Assembly (NCBI GenBank): GCA_018262285.1
Contig: JAGTRX010000008.1
Location: 1-62,078, forward strand
DNA length: 62,078 bases
Source: Pseudomonadota bacterium
GTDB lineage: Bacteria; Pseudomonadota; Gammaproteobacteria; Burkholderiales; Rhodocyclaceae
Reading direction: 5' to 3'
Numbering within the stretch: position 1 is the first letter of the stretch; the number at the start of each line of letters is the position of its first letter. Below, in pieces: positions 43,517-51,336 of this stretch. The notes beneath the pieces are model-generated. The model had not been told where the DNA came from and ran no database searches. It saw only the letters and a list, made by a program, of their open reading frames with translations. The position numbers and the translations under genes were made by a program.

Positions 43517-43541
43517 GGAACCGGTGCTCGTCAGGTGTTAC
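43517..43541 (+). promoter_or_regulatory. HrpL-type promoter box 6 (GGAACC-N14-GTTACTTA)
   Basis: GGAACC (43517-43522) and GTTAC (43537-43541), 14 bases apart, followed by TTA. It is 87 bases before the lcrG-like gene and heads the translocon operon. Confidence 0.75.
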
Positions 43542-43628
43542 TTAACGGGTGTAGGGCGATGAAAACGGGAAATGTCCAAGTGTTTGAAGTGAAAACCAGT
43601 TGATTAACCAGAAACCAGGAGAATGAAG

Positions 43629-43916
43629 ATGCCGTACGATGAAGAACGTGTTGCCCGCATAGTGGCCGATGCCGACAAAATGGTTGGCGAGATTCAGGGG
43701 AAACTTGACGCCGGAGAAGCCACTTTCCGCCAGTTCGGAGTTGATCGCGGCGCATTCAGCGCTTCCATCAAACCGGAGCACAAGGAAGAGGCCGCTCGCT
43801 TGTTGGCCGAAGACCAGGCCGCCATCGATCGTGAAGTTGATGAAGAAAAGGCTCGTCTGTCATTTAGCACGCCGGTGAGCGGAACGCGTCCCGCCAAAAA
43901 ACGGATGATGATCTAA
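43629..43916 (+). CDS. lcrG: LcrG-like chaperone of the needle-tip protein
   Basis: A 95-residue, mainly helical protein, the same length as Yersinia LcrG (95). It starts MPYDEERVARIVADADKMVG, and its end GTRPAKKRMMI resembles the LcrG end (RPRKPTMM). The ATG at 43629 has AGGAGA at the proper distance; an ATG two codons earlier is less likely. In Yersinia LcrG binds LcrV and blocks secretion. It heads lcrG-sctA1-sctA2-lcrH1-sctE-sctB, matching lcrGVH-yopBD. Similarity is modest, so synteny carries much of the call. Confidence 0.72.
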   Translation: MPYDEERVARIVADADKMVGEIQGKLDAGEATFRQFGVDRGAFSASIKPEHKEEAARLLAEDQAAIDREVDEEKARLSFSTPVSGTRPAKKRMMI

Positions 43917-43958
43917 ACACCGCTAACGCGGCAATGTGATTTTTTTGGAGCAAATAAA

Positions 43959-44501
43959 ATGTCAATTAATTCAGTCGGTGGCGGTACTCCTGTTACGGCA
44001 GCCCAAATACAGGGCATGGATCTGGAAACGGCAATGATGATGGTGCAGTCTGATCGTGCCAACAATCTGGAAGTGCAACTCAAGGGGCAGTTGAAATCGG
44101 TTGCGGATCGCAATGCGGAAATCGCCAATCTCAACAAATTGCTGACCTCACTGAGAACTGCTCGGCCGAGTGGTTCCGATACCGAAGCGACGGGCAAGAT
44201 CAGCACCACCATCAATGAGGACGCCGTCAAAGCAGGGCTGACTATGCCCACCGGTAAAGACGCACCCAAAGAAGTTAAAAACAAAAATGGGACTGTCACC
44301 GGCTATGACGTGAAACAAAAGACCTTCGATACCTGGGCGGAAGAAATCAAGGGCAAGATCGATTCGCTGAGCAGCACACAGCAAATGGACATGCTGCGTA
44401 TGCAAAGCCTGAGCAATAAGCGCAATGAAGCCTTCGAACTGATGACCAACTTCATCAAGAAGTTTTCGGACAGCAACGCAGGCATTATTCAAAAAATGTA
44501 A
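43959..44501 (+). CDS. sctA: needle-tip protein SctA (LcrV-like), copy 1
   Basis: A 180-residue protein with an N-terminal helix (AAQIQGMDLETAMMMVQSDRANN) and a long C-terminal helix (DSLSSTQQMDMLRMQSLSNK, then NEAFELMTNFIKKF) of the kind seen at the end of LcrV/PcrV. The globular middle is short, so it is about half the length of LcrV (about 326). It should form the tip complex on the needle and guide assembly of the translocation pore. It is followed by a second, very similar gene after a 150-base gap. Confidence 0.75.
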   Translation: MSINSVGGGTPVTAAQIQGMDLETAMMMVQSDRANNLEVQLKGQLKSVADRNAEIANLNKLLTSLRTARPSGSDTEATGKISTTINEDAVKAGLTMPTGKDAPKEVKNKNGTVTGYDVKQKTFDTWAEEIKGKIDSLSSTQQMDMLRMQSLSNKRNEAFELMTNFIKKFSDSNAGIIQKM

Positions 44502-44580
44502 GCGATGGCGAAAAGCTCGAAGTTGGGATCGGGTGTGGAATCAGGGGGAGAGTGCTTTGGGCATGCCCCCCCTTGCCGGA

Positions 44581-44616
44581 AGCGCTCAGCGCGCATTGGG
44601 CAGTGACTTGAGCGCT
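44581..44616. repeat. 8-bp inverted repeat between the two tip genes
   Basis: AGCGCTCA (44581-44588) and TGAGCGCT (44609-44616) form an inverted repeat with a 20-base spacer. It might form an mRNA hairpin that affects the ratio of the two tip proteins. A GC-rich tract lies just before it. Confidence 0.35.
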
Positions 44617-44652
44617 GCGTAGTACGAAGCATTGGAATTGGAGGGAATTATC

Positions 44653-45198
44653 ATGTCAATTAATTCTGTTGGTAGTGGCACTCCCGTTACGGCAGCCCAA
44701 ATACAGGGCATGGATCTGGAAACGGCAATGATGATGGTGCAGTCTGATCGTGCCAATAATCTGGAAGTACAACTCAAGGGCCAGTTGAAATCAGTCGCGG
44801 ATCGCAATGCGCAAATTGCTGAACTCAACAGTTTGCTGACAGCGCTGAGGACGCAGCGGCCAGGCGGCTCGGATACCGAAAAATGGGCCAATCTCGGCGC
44901 AGACCAAGCGGCCGGCAAAGCGCTTTACGACAAAGTTATAAAGGCTGGACTGACGATGCCAACCGGTGGTGATGAAGTGAATGAGCCGGGAACGGGCATC
45001 TACGATGCCAAGCAGAAGACCTTCGATACCTGGGCGGAAGAGATCAAGGGCAAGATCGACTCGCTGAGCAGCACTCAGCAGATGGACATGCTGCGTTTGC
45101 AAAGCCTCAGCAACAAACGCAACGAAGCCTTCGAGTTGATGACCAACTTCATCAAGAAGTTTTCGGACAGCAACGCAGGCATTATTCAAAAAATGTAA
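44653..45198 (+). CDS. sctA: needle-tip protein SctA (LcrV-like), copy 2
   Basis: A 181-residue paralogue of the gene at 43959. The first 60 residues and the last 60 are almost identical to copy 1, while the middle (about 75-120) differs (LGADQAAGKALYDKVIKAG in place of ATGKISTTINEDAVKAG). The ATG at 44653 follows GGAGGG; a start seven codons earlier has no ribosome-binding site. Both copies are in one operon, so two tip proteins may be used together or for different hosts. Confidence 0.75.
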   Translation: MSINSVGSGTPVTAAQIQGMDLETAMMMVQSDRANNLEVQLKGQLKSVADRNAQIAELNSLLTALRTQRPGGSDTEKWANLGADQAAGKALYDKVIKAGLTMPTGGDEVNEPGTGIYDAKQKTFDTWAEEIKGKIDSLSSTQQMDMLRLQSLSNKRNEAFELMTNFIKKFSDSNAGIIQKM

Positions 45199-45209
45199 GG
45201 AGCAGCGAT

Positions 45210-45722
45210 ATGAATGCATCCGGGGAACAAACCATTGGCAACAACGTCGAGGCGTTATTTGAGCAGGTCGGCGATGCTGTACTCAACGGCGTGCCACTTG
45301 GCACGATTATGGGTTATGACGATAAGGATTATGAGGCGGTTTATGCCCTCGGGCATGGTTTCTACAGCCAGGCGCGTTATCTCGATGCGCTCAAGGCTTT
45401 TGCTTTTCTCGTCATTCACCAGCCGCTTGAGCGCCGTTACAACAATGCCTATGCCTCCTGTTTGCAAATGCAGAAGCGGTACGAAGACGCCATCGCTTTC
45501 TATTCGCTGGCAACGGTCATGGATCTGGATGATCCTGCCCCAACCTTTCATACCGCCGAGTGCCTGATTGCCCTTGGCCATCTGGAGGATGCCGCCGATG
45601 CACTCAGTATCGTTGTCGGCAAATGCGAGTTGCCGGAGCAGGCCGCGCTCAAGAGTCGCGCCGAAGCCTTGCTCGGTTTGCTGAAAGCGCCGCAAACGGC
45701 GGAAAGGAGTGCCACAAAATGA
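45210..45722 (+). CDS. lcrH: translocator chaperone LcrH/SycD type, copy 1
   Basis: A 170-residue class-II chaperone with three TPR repeats: YDDKDYEAVYALGHGFYSQA, then RYLDALKAFAFLVIHQPLE, then CLQMQKRYEDAIAFYSLATV and CLIALGHLEDAADALSIVV. It binds the pore proteins SctE and SctB in the cytoplasm before export. The next gene starts inside its stop codon (ATGA). The Yersinia counterpart LcrH (168 residues) sits in the same place, before yopB. Confidence 0.9.
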   Translation: MNASGEQTIGNNVEALFEQVGDAVLNGVPLGTIMGYDDKDYEAVYALGHGFYSQARYLDALKAFAFLVIHQPLERRYNNAYASCLQMQKRYEDAIAFYSLATVMDLDDPAPTFHTAECLIALGHLEDAADALSIVVGKCELPEQAALKSRAEALLGLLKAPQTAERSATK

Positions 45723-46987
45723 CCGTAATTACATCGAACCAAGGTGGTTTGGGCTACCCCTTGGGTGGAATCAATACCCCACCTTTGACGCAACAGGAAC
45801 AATTGGCGAATTTGAGCGATCAGAATCGAACGGAAGTGCAACAGATGGTGTTGCAGTTCATTCAGGGAGCGCAGCAGACGGGGGGGACGCCTGGCGTGAA
45901 CGACGCGAACGGCGCGCCGCAGATCGACGGGGTGGTTCTTTCATTTTCTGCCGAAGATTTAGGTGACGCCCTCAGACTGCTCGGCAACAAGACCAAGGAA
46001 GGGCAGCTCAAATCGGCCAAGGAAGGTCTTCTGGTGTCGAAGGAGAAGATGGCTGAGAATCACAAGGAAGCCATCAAGAAAATCGAGGAATACGCCAAGA
46101 AATGCGTCGAAGAGAAGCATTCGGGCTTGATCAAAAAGATTTTCAGCTGGATCGGCAAGTGCCTGGCCGTCATCGGTGCGGCGATCGCCGTCGGCATTGC
46201 GGCGGTTGCCACCGTTGCGACTGGCGGTGCCGCGGCTCCGGCGCTCATCATTGCCGGCATCGCAATGGCGTCTGCAGTCATTTCCCTGGCCAGCGCGATT
46301 AGTCAGGAATGCGGCGGGCCAGCACTGGAACTTTCATCGCTGCTGAGCAAAGCGTTTGGTGCGGTGCTGGAAGCCTTCGGTGTGCCGAAAGAGAAGGCCG
46401 AGAGCCTGGGCAAGCTCCTTTCGGGAATTGTCGGCATCGCCGTCGGTGGGGGTGCAGCGCTGCTGCTTGATCCTGCCTTCGCTGCCAATATGGTCGGTGG
46501 TGCCATGGAACTCGGTGGAGTTGATGCGGATACTGTCGCCAAGGTCACCATGGTGGTTACCATTGTGACGGCAGTGACGGTCGGCATTGCGGCGGCAGTC
46601 GTGTCGTGTGGCGCTAGCAGTGTAGGTGCTGCGGCCAATGCTGCGGGTACTGCCACCAATACCATATCTAGTGCGGTCAGGTCGGGGGCGGCGATCGCTC
46701 AGGGGGTCACTACCGTGGCAACGGGCGCTACGGGGATCGGTTCGGGCGCCGCCGGCATCGCGCAGGCACAATCCCGACATGAAGCCGATATGGCGATGGT
46801 CGACAAGAAGAAGATCGACGCCATGACGGTCGCTCTCATGAAGTCGATGGAAGAAGATTCCGAAGAAATGAAGAAGATTCTCAAGGAAATCGAGGAGTCT
46901 CTGGAAAGTATCAGCAGCATTCTTGCCGGATCTGCGCAAAACCATTCCGACATTGCCGCAAATATCAATAGCCGAGCTGCAGTCTGA
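45719..46987 (+). CDS. sctE: major translocator SctE (YopB-like)
   Basis: A 422-residue protein with the hallmarks of YopB/SctE: a coiled coil (about 85-135), then two hydrophobic hairpins, LAVIGAAIAVGIAAVATVATGG (about 150-175) continuing to AASAVISL-like sequence, and TMVVTIVTAVTVGIAAAVVS (about 275-300). An Ala/Gly-rich stretch follows and the C-terminus is coiled coil (EEMKKILKEIEESLESI). It forms the host-membrane pore with SctB. The ATG at 45719 overlaps the chaperone stop; a longer frame from 45560 overlaps that gene and is not used. Confidence 0.88.
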   Translation: MTVITSNQGGLGYPLGGINTPPLTQQEQLANLSDQNRTEVQQMVLQFIQGAQQTGGTPGVNDANGAPQIDGVVLSFSAEDLGDALRLLGNKTKEGQLKSAKEGLLVSKEKMAENHKEAIKKIEEYAKKCVEEKHSGLIKKIFSWIGKCLAVIGAAIAVGIAAVATVATGGAAAPALIIAGIAMASAVISLASAISQECGGPALELSSLLSKAFGAVLEAFGVPKEKAESLGKLLSGIVGIAVGGGAALLLDPAFAANMVGGAMELGGVDADTVAKVTMVVTIVTAVTVGIAAAVVSCGASSVGAAANAAGTATNTISSAVRSGAAIAQGVTTVATGATGIGSGAAGIAQAQSRHEADMAMVDKKKIDAMTVALMKSMEEDSEEMKKILKEIEESLESISSILAGSAQNHSDIAANINSRAAV

Positions 46988-47014
46988 GCCTGCGACAACA
47001 GAATAAAGGAGTTC

Positions 47015-47962
47015 ATGATGAGCATTACACCCATCTCCGTCGGTGGTCAGCAATACAACATCGATGTCAACATGGAGCAAGGCACCAAGACCGTTGATGA
47101 ATCGGCCATTACGTCCAAGGTTTCGGGAATTACTGCCGAGCAGCTTGAGCAGGTCGAAAAAAGTTTGTTGAAAGACGGTATTGCCATCAAGCTGGCCAAT
47201 GGCACCAAGGTCAGTACTGAGCAGGAACTGGAAGCGCTTGGCCGTCTGCAGCAAACTTTTGACAGCGGTGATGTTCTGGTGGACAGCATGGCGTTGATGA
47301 AAGTATTTCAGCAGTGCCAGCAGATGATCAAGAGTTCACAGCGCCTGCAACGGGCAGCCGAACTGACTGCCGAAGTGTCATCGTTGAATGCTGCAGCCGA
47401 CAAAATGAAAGATGCAGCCGACAAGCGTCTGGCTGCCGGGATTGTTCAGGGCGTTATGGGGATTATCGGCGGCTGTATTCAGGTTGGTGCAGGTGCCATT
47501 CAGATTGGTCAAGCGGCCAAGGCCTTTCAGGCGACCAACAGCGCGCAGAAGAATCAAGTCCTCGCGAATGAGGCAGATTCTCTTGCCAAAGCCAATCCAG
47601 GCGATGCCAAGTATATTAATTCCTTGGGTGATATTGCCAAAAAGAATGTCGTGGATCAAAACGCATTGGCAACCAAACTGAATAGTCAATCGATGGCGAC
47701 AAATGCAATCGGTCAGGGGTTGGCCGGCATCAGTAATTCGATTGGTGGTGTTGTCGCTTCTGCAGTCAATCACTCCGCCGATATGGACGAGGTGGAAAAG
47801 ACCAAACTGGAGGCCTTGGCTAAACTACAAGAAGCCGGTTATCAGCACGCCAATGAGATGATGCAAAGTGCCGAGGAGCTTATCCGGGACATGAAGGAAA
47901 AAATCTCGGCGCTCCAGCAGGCGCAGACCGAAACCAACCGTGGTATGGCACGCAATATCTGA
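47015..47962 (+). CDS. sctB: minor translocator SctB (YopD-like)
   Basis: A 315-residue protein (YopD is 306). It has one central hydrophobic segment (GIVQGVMGIIGGCIQVGAGA, about 147-170) and helical C-terminal sequence ending with a coiled coil (MMQSAEELIRDMKEKISALQQAQTETNRG). The N-terminal 80 residues are polar. It builds the translocation pore with SctE and is a client of the LcrH-type chaperones on either side. Start codons at 47015 and 47018 are both possible. Confidence 0.86.
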   Translation: MMSITPISVGGQQYNIDVNMEQGTKTVDESAITSKVSGITAEQLEQVEKSLLKDGIAIKLANGTKVSTEQELEALGRLQQTFDSGDVLVDSMALMKVFQQCQQMIKSSQRLQRAAELTAEVSSLNAAADKMKDAADKRLAAGIVQGVMGIIGGCIQVGAGAIQIGQAAKAFQATNSAQKNQVLANEADSLAKANPGDAKYINSLGDIAKKNVVDQNALATKLNSQSMATNAIGQGLAGISNSIGGVVASAVNHSADMDEVEKTKLEALAKLQEAGYQHANEMMQSAEELIRDMKEKISALQQAQTETNRGMARNI

Positions 47963-47972
47963 GGAGAAAAAA

Positions 47973-48464
47973 ATGTCACTCAATACCGAAGAAACGATGA
48001 ACCTCTCCGATACCTTCAAACAGTTGCGTGCTGATCTGGAGGCGCTACCTTCATCAAAACGCCTGACCTTCACGGATACCGAAGCCATTTATTCGATTGC
48101 CTACAATCTGGTTGCACAAGGACATTATGAGGAAGGCTTGCGGCGTTTCGCCATCCTGACCCTGTATCGGCCGACCGAAGCCAAGTATCTGGCCGGACTG
48201 GCGGTCTGCAACCAGATGCTGGGGCGCTACGATTTCGCCATCGGCAATTTTGCCTTTGCCGCCAACATCGAACCCGGCAAGCCTGAATACCTGCTGAACA
48301 TCGCCGAATGTGAAATTCTGAAGAAAGATTATGTGGCAGCACGCGAAACGCTGGAAGCGGTCATCGCCTTCTGCAAGGAAAAGGGCGGATTTGATGCGAT
48401 TCGTGAACGTGCTGAGGCTATGTTAGCATTCGTGTTCAAGGGGGTTGAATCTGCTCAGTGCTGA
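47973..48464 (+). CDS. translocator chaperone LcrH/SycD type, copy 2
   Basis: A 163-residue TPR protein related to the one at 45210: TDTEAIYSIAYNLVAQGHYE, EGLRRFAILTLYRPTEAK, AVCNQMLGRYDFAIGNFAFA and CEILKKDYVAARETLEAVI. Two such chaperones flank sctE-sctB, like bcrH1 and bcrH2 in the Bordetella system. They may serve SctE and SctB separately. AGGAG precedes the ATG at 47973. Confidence 0.86.
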   Translation: MSLNTEETMNLSDTFKQLRADLEALPSSKRLTFTDTEAIYSIAYNLVAQGHYEEGLRRFAILTLYRPTEAKYLAGLAVCNQMLGRYDFAIGNFAFAANIEPGKPEYLLNIAECEILKKDYVAARETLEAVIAFCKEKGGFDAIRERAEAMLAFVFKGVESAQC

Positions 48465-48822
48465 CGAAATTCGCGTGCTCACCGAAGTGGGCTTTGTCGC
48501 TGCAGGTCGTGGCGACGTGCAGCGTGCTGAAAGAATTTTCAGCGCGCTGCAGCGTTTACGGCCGCACCGCGCTTTCGCCTATATTGGTCAGGCGATGGCC
48601 TACATGAACACAGGTCGTTCGGAAGACAGCGCAAAAATTCTGGGGCATGCGGTGGGCAGCGTTGATCCGGATGAGCGGGCGGAAATCGAGGCATTTCGTG
48701 GTTTGGCGCTGCAATTGGCAGGCCGGACATCAGAAAGTCTGCGTGCTTTGCGTGCGGCAGCCAGTTCATCATCGTTGGCGCAAGCCATGCTCGGTGAGAG
48801 TGAAGCCGCCTGTTCGCGGTAG
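48445..48822 (+). CDS. small TPR protein, YscG-like needle co-chaperone
   Basis: A 125-residue helical protein starting at a TTG that overlaps the preceding gene by 20 bases (AAGGGGG lies before it). Three TPR-like units are visible (VGFVAAGRGDVQRAERIFSAL; AYIGQAMAYMNTGRSEDSAKIL; AFRGLALQLAGRTSESLRAL). YscG (115 residues) and YscE hold YscF in Yersinia; HrpB1/HrpK-type proteins are the alternative. It is just upstream of sctI, as yscG-yscH precede yscI in Yersinia. Assigned from fold and place. Confidence 0.65.
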   Translation: MNLLSADEIRVLTEVGFVAAGRGDVQRAERIFSALQRLRPHRAFAYIGQAMAYMNTGRSEDSAKILGHAVGSVDPDERAEIEAFRGLALQLAGRTSESLRALRAAASSSSLAQAMLGESEAACSR

Positions 48823-48848
48823 TTGTCCCATTCTAAGGAGAGACAGGC

Positions 48849-49271
48849 ATGGAAATCGTCGCCAGCAAAATCGTACAGAGTGTTCTGACAACAGATACCC
48901 CTGCCGTTTCGGCCAGTTCGGTGGTGCCGGATTCGCGAGCCACCGAGCGCTTCAACGAAATCATGCAGTCTGACCCAGTGGTCTTGGTAACGACGCAGCA
49001 GGTTCAGTTGCCTGTCGTTGCCAACCCGATGCAAGTGGCAAACCTGAATCTTGGCGATCGCATCCTTAATGGTTTGCAGGGTGTGTCGACCGATTTTCAG
49101 CAGTCCTGGAAAAATGTGACAGCCGTGCTTGAAGGTGGTAATACCATGACGGCGGCCGACCTGCTGAAAATGCAGATGAACCTGACCCAGATGTCGATCC
49201 AGTATGACCTGGTCGGCAAGGTGATCAGTCGCTCAACCCAGAACATCGAACAACTTGTGAAGATTCAATAA
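48849..49271 (+). CDS. sctI: T3SS inner rod protein SctI
   Basis: A 140-residue protein whose C-terminal half is a helical hairpin (MTAADLLKMQMNLTQMSIQY, then KVISRSTQNIEQLVKIQ), the part conserved in YscI/PrgJ. The N-terminal half is polar and extended. It forms the inner rod/needle adapter. AAGGAGAG is the ribosome-binding site. It is followed after two bases by sctJ. Confidence 0.88.
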   Translation: MEIVASKIVQSVLTTDTPAVSASSVVPDSRATERFNEIMQSDPVVLVTTQQVQLPVVANPMQVANLNLGDRILNGLQGVSTDFQQSWKNVTAVLEGGNTMTAADLLKMQMNLTQMSIQYDLVGKVISRSTQNIEQLVKIQ

Positions 49272-49273
49272 TC

Positions 49274-50050
49274 ATGCAATCGCTGGTTCGTTATTGTCTT
49301 GTCGGCCTCTTGGCCCTCCTGCTTGTCGCTTGTGGCAACAAGGTCGAATTGATGGCCAGTATGCCCGAAACCGACGCCAATGAAGTGTTGGCGGCGCTGA
49401 TCAATGCCGGCATCGCTGCCAAGAAAATTCCCGGCAAGGAAGGTATGGTCGGGATTTCGATTGATGCTGCTGACGTGGGACGAGCCGTTGATTTATTGCG
49501 AACCAAGGCGATTCCGCGTGAGCGCTATGCCGGCATGGGCGATGTGTTCAAGAAGGAAGGTTTGATTTCTTCGCCACTGGAAGAGCGTGCACGCTACATT
49601 TATGCGCTATCGCAGGAGTTGCGCGGGACACTGGCTCAGATCGACGGGGTGCTGGCTGCCCGCGTCCATGTCGTCTTGCCCGAACGCGGTTCTGCCGGTG
49701 ATCCGTCAATGCCTTCGTCAGCAGCAGTATTCATCAAGCACCAGGAAGGTTATAACCTTGATTCGGTTCAGCCCCAGATTCGCAGACTAGTGATCAACAG
49801 CATTCCGGGGCTGGCACCCGACAAAGTAACCATCGTGTTGATTCAATCGCAAACGCCGCCGACAAAGGTGGACGCGCTTGCAGTCAAGAGTGGCGAGCTG
49901 GCAGCTGCCAATGGCACGCAGCATGCGGTGCCGGTGACTGTGGCTATTCTTTTGGGCGTCTTGCTTGCCCTCAGCCTTGGTGCTACAGCTTTGGTCATGT
50001 GGAAATTCTGGTGGCCTGCCCGTAAAGGTCGCGGAGGGGCTGGCAGTTGA
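49274..50050 (+). CDS. sctJ: T3SS inner-ring lipoprotein SctJ
   Basis: A 258-residue lipoprotein with signal sequence and lipobox (LLLVACG), the YscJ/PrgK family domain (KVELMASMPETDANEVLAAL, then VHVVLPERGS, and SVQPQIRRLVINSIPGL), and a C-terminal membrane helix (VTVAILLGVLLALSLGATALVMWKF). It forms the periplasmic inner ring of the basal body. Strong match to the family (244 residues in Yersinia). Confidence 0.95.
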   Translation: MQSLVRYCLVGLLALLLVACGNKVELMASMPETDANEVLAALINAGIAAKKIPGKEGMVGISIDAADVGRAVDLLRTKAIPRERYAGMGDVFKKEGLISSPLEERARYIYALSQELRGTLAQIDGVLAARVHVVLPERGSAGDPSMPSSAAVFIKHQEGYNLDSVQPQIRRLVINSIPGLAPDKVTIVLIQSQTPPTKVDALAVKSGELAAANGTQHAVPVTVAILLGVLLALSLGATALVMWKFWWPARKGRGGAGS

Positions 50051-50721
50051 ACGCAGCGGCCGCATCGGCAGGTTTTCCTGGCGTGCGCCATCCGCTGGCG
50101 GATTCTTTTTTCTCATTTTGCCTTCTGCCCACTTTAAGTCTGCATCCTTCGCAAGCGGTGGCACTTGTGCCGGATGCCGTCTTGCAGCACGCAGCAATCT
50201 TGCCGACGACACATCGTCACTGGTCGGAATATTTAATCCAGGCGCTGGAACTTGGCGTTGTTTCGAACCTCGATGATCCTGCCCTGCCGCTCGCCATGCT
50301 GCCGCAGGCCAGTCTGGACAAATTCATGCTCAGCGCCGGTGCTGTACTGGCCGGCAAACATATCCGGCGCTGCATCAGCCGTGCCGAGGTGCAGGCTTTG
50401 CAAGACCAGCTTGGCGATAGTCTCTACCAATTTGTTTGCCAGCGAGCCGCGAGGCTTCATTCCGGCCTTGAAAGTGGTGTGGCCTGGCCTGTCGACGATA
50501 TCATCGAAGAACTGGCCGCGTTGGGCAGTGCATTGCTTGGGCTGGCTTTTCAAGAGGTCGCGCCTGCAATTGGGCAGCGTGGCTTGCTGCGCCTGCCGCT
50601 CGAAACGAAAAACCGGATGGCAGACCTGCCTTTGAGTTCAGGCGAGGCTCTGCAAATCTCTCTCTCCTTGCTTCAGGAAATCGATCCAAAATGGCTTTCC
50701 TTGTTCCCCGCAGCCCATTAG
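50047..50721 (+). CDS. sctK: T3SS sorting-platform protein SctK
   Basis: A 224-residue soluble protein at the usual place of sctK, between sctJ and sctL. The TTG at 50047 overlaps the sctJ stop and has GGAGGGG upstream. Sequence is poorly conserved in the family; the helices NLDDPALPLAMLPQASLDKF and FVCQRAARLHSGLESGV and a C-terminal helical part are consistent with YscK/PscK (about 209). It anchors the pods of the sorting platform to SctQ and the SctD cytoplasmic domain. Confidence 0.78.
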   Translation: MNAAAASAGFPGVRHPLADSFFSFCLLPTLSLHPSQAVALVPDAVLQHAAILPTTHRHWSEYLIQALELGVVSNLDDPALPLAMLPQASLDKFMLSAGAVLAGKHIRRCISRAEVQALQDQLGDSLYQFVCQRAARLHSGLESGVAWPVDDIIEELAALGSALLGLAFQEVAPAIGQRGLLRLPLETKNRMADLPLSSGEALQISLSLLQEIDPKWLSLFPAAH

Positions 50722-51332
50722 CGCCCTGGCAGCGTCTGGCTATCAGCATCGACCCGGCGGTCAAGGTGATCTCCGCTGAGGAACTGTATGCCCTGCGCTC
50801 GGCAGAACAAATTATCAAAGAGGCGCAGGCTCAGGCTCAGCAGGTGGTCAAGCATGCAGAAGAGTCTTTCGAAAGCGAAAGACAGCGCGGTTTCAATGAA
50901 GGCATGGAAGAAGCGCGGCTCGAACAGGCCGAAAAGATGATTGAAAACATTAGCCAGACCATCGACTATTTCAGCAAGGTCGAAGGCAAGATGGTCGATC
51001 TGGTGATGCAGGCGGTGCGCAAGATCATCGATGATTTTGCCGATGAGGAGCGTGTATTGATCGCCGTGAAAAACGCGCTATCGGTCGTGCGCCATCAGAA
51101 ACACATGACTTTGCGCGTCAATGCCCAGCAGGTCGAAGCGGTCAAGGCGCGGGTAAATGAAATTCTGGCGGCGTATCCTGGCGTGGGCTATCTCGACATC
51201 GTTCCCGATAGCCGCCTGAAAGTGGATGCCTGCATTGTCGAAAGCGAGATTGGTACTGTCGAAGCCAGTGTTGACGGGCAGCTGGAGGCTTTGCGTGCCT
51301 CCTTCCTGAAAGTGCTGGGAAGCCGGATCTGA
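50691..51332 (+). CDS. sctL: T3SS stator protein SctL
   Basis: A 213-residue protein of the FliH/YscL family. After a short N-terminal region comes a coiled coil with (A/E/Q)-rich helix ([20 protein letters not shown]) and a C-terminal domain ([20 protein letters not shown], then [19 protein letters not shown] and [16 protein letters not shown]). It links the ATPase SctN to the sorting platform. It overlaps the end of sctK by 31 bases. Confidence 0.92.
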   Translation: MAFLVPRSPLAPWQRLAISIDPAVKVISAEELYALRSAEQIIKEAQAQAQQVVKHAEESFESERQRGFNEGMEEARLEQAEKMIENISQTIDYFSKVEGKMVDLVMQAVRKIIDDFADEERVLIAVKNALSVVRHQKHMTLRVNAQQVEAVKARVNEILAAYPGVGYLDIVPDSRLKVDACIVESEIGTVEASVDGQLEALRASFLKVLGSRI

Positions 51333-51336
51333 AACC

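Larger units (their letters stand above)
43192..43628. other. divergent promoter region with two HrpL-type boxes, no supported gene
   Basis: A 437-base stretch between the minus-strand effector operon and the plus-strand translocon operon. It has box 5 (minus, 43307-43331) and box 6 (plus, 43517-43541). I found no gene in it: short frames in both directions lack ribosome-binding sites and family features. Confidence 0.7.

Noticed and set aside
46334..47254. Minus-strand open frame of 306 codons over the sctE/sctB junction
   Set aside because: It crosses two well-recognised translocator genes and shows only shadow composition.
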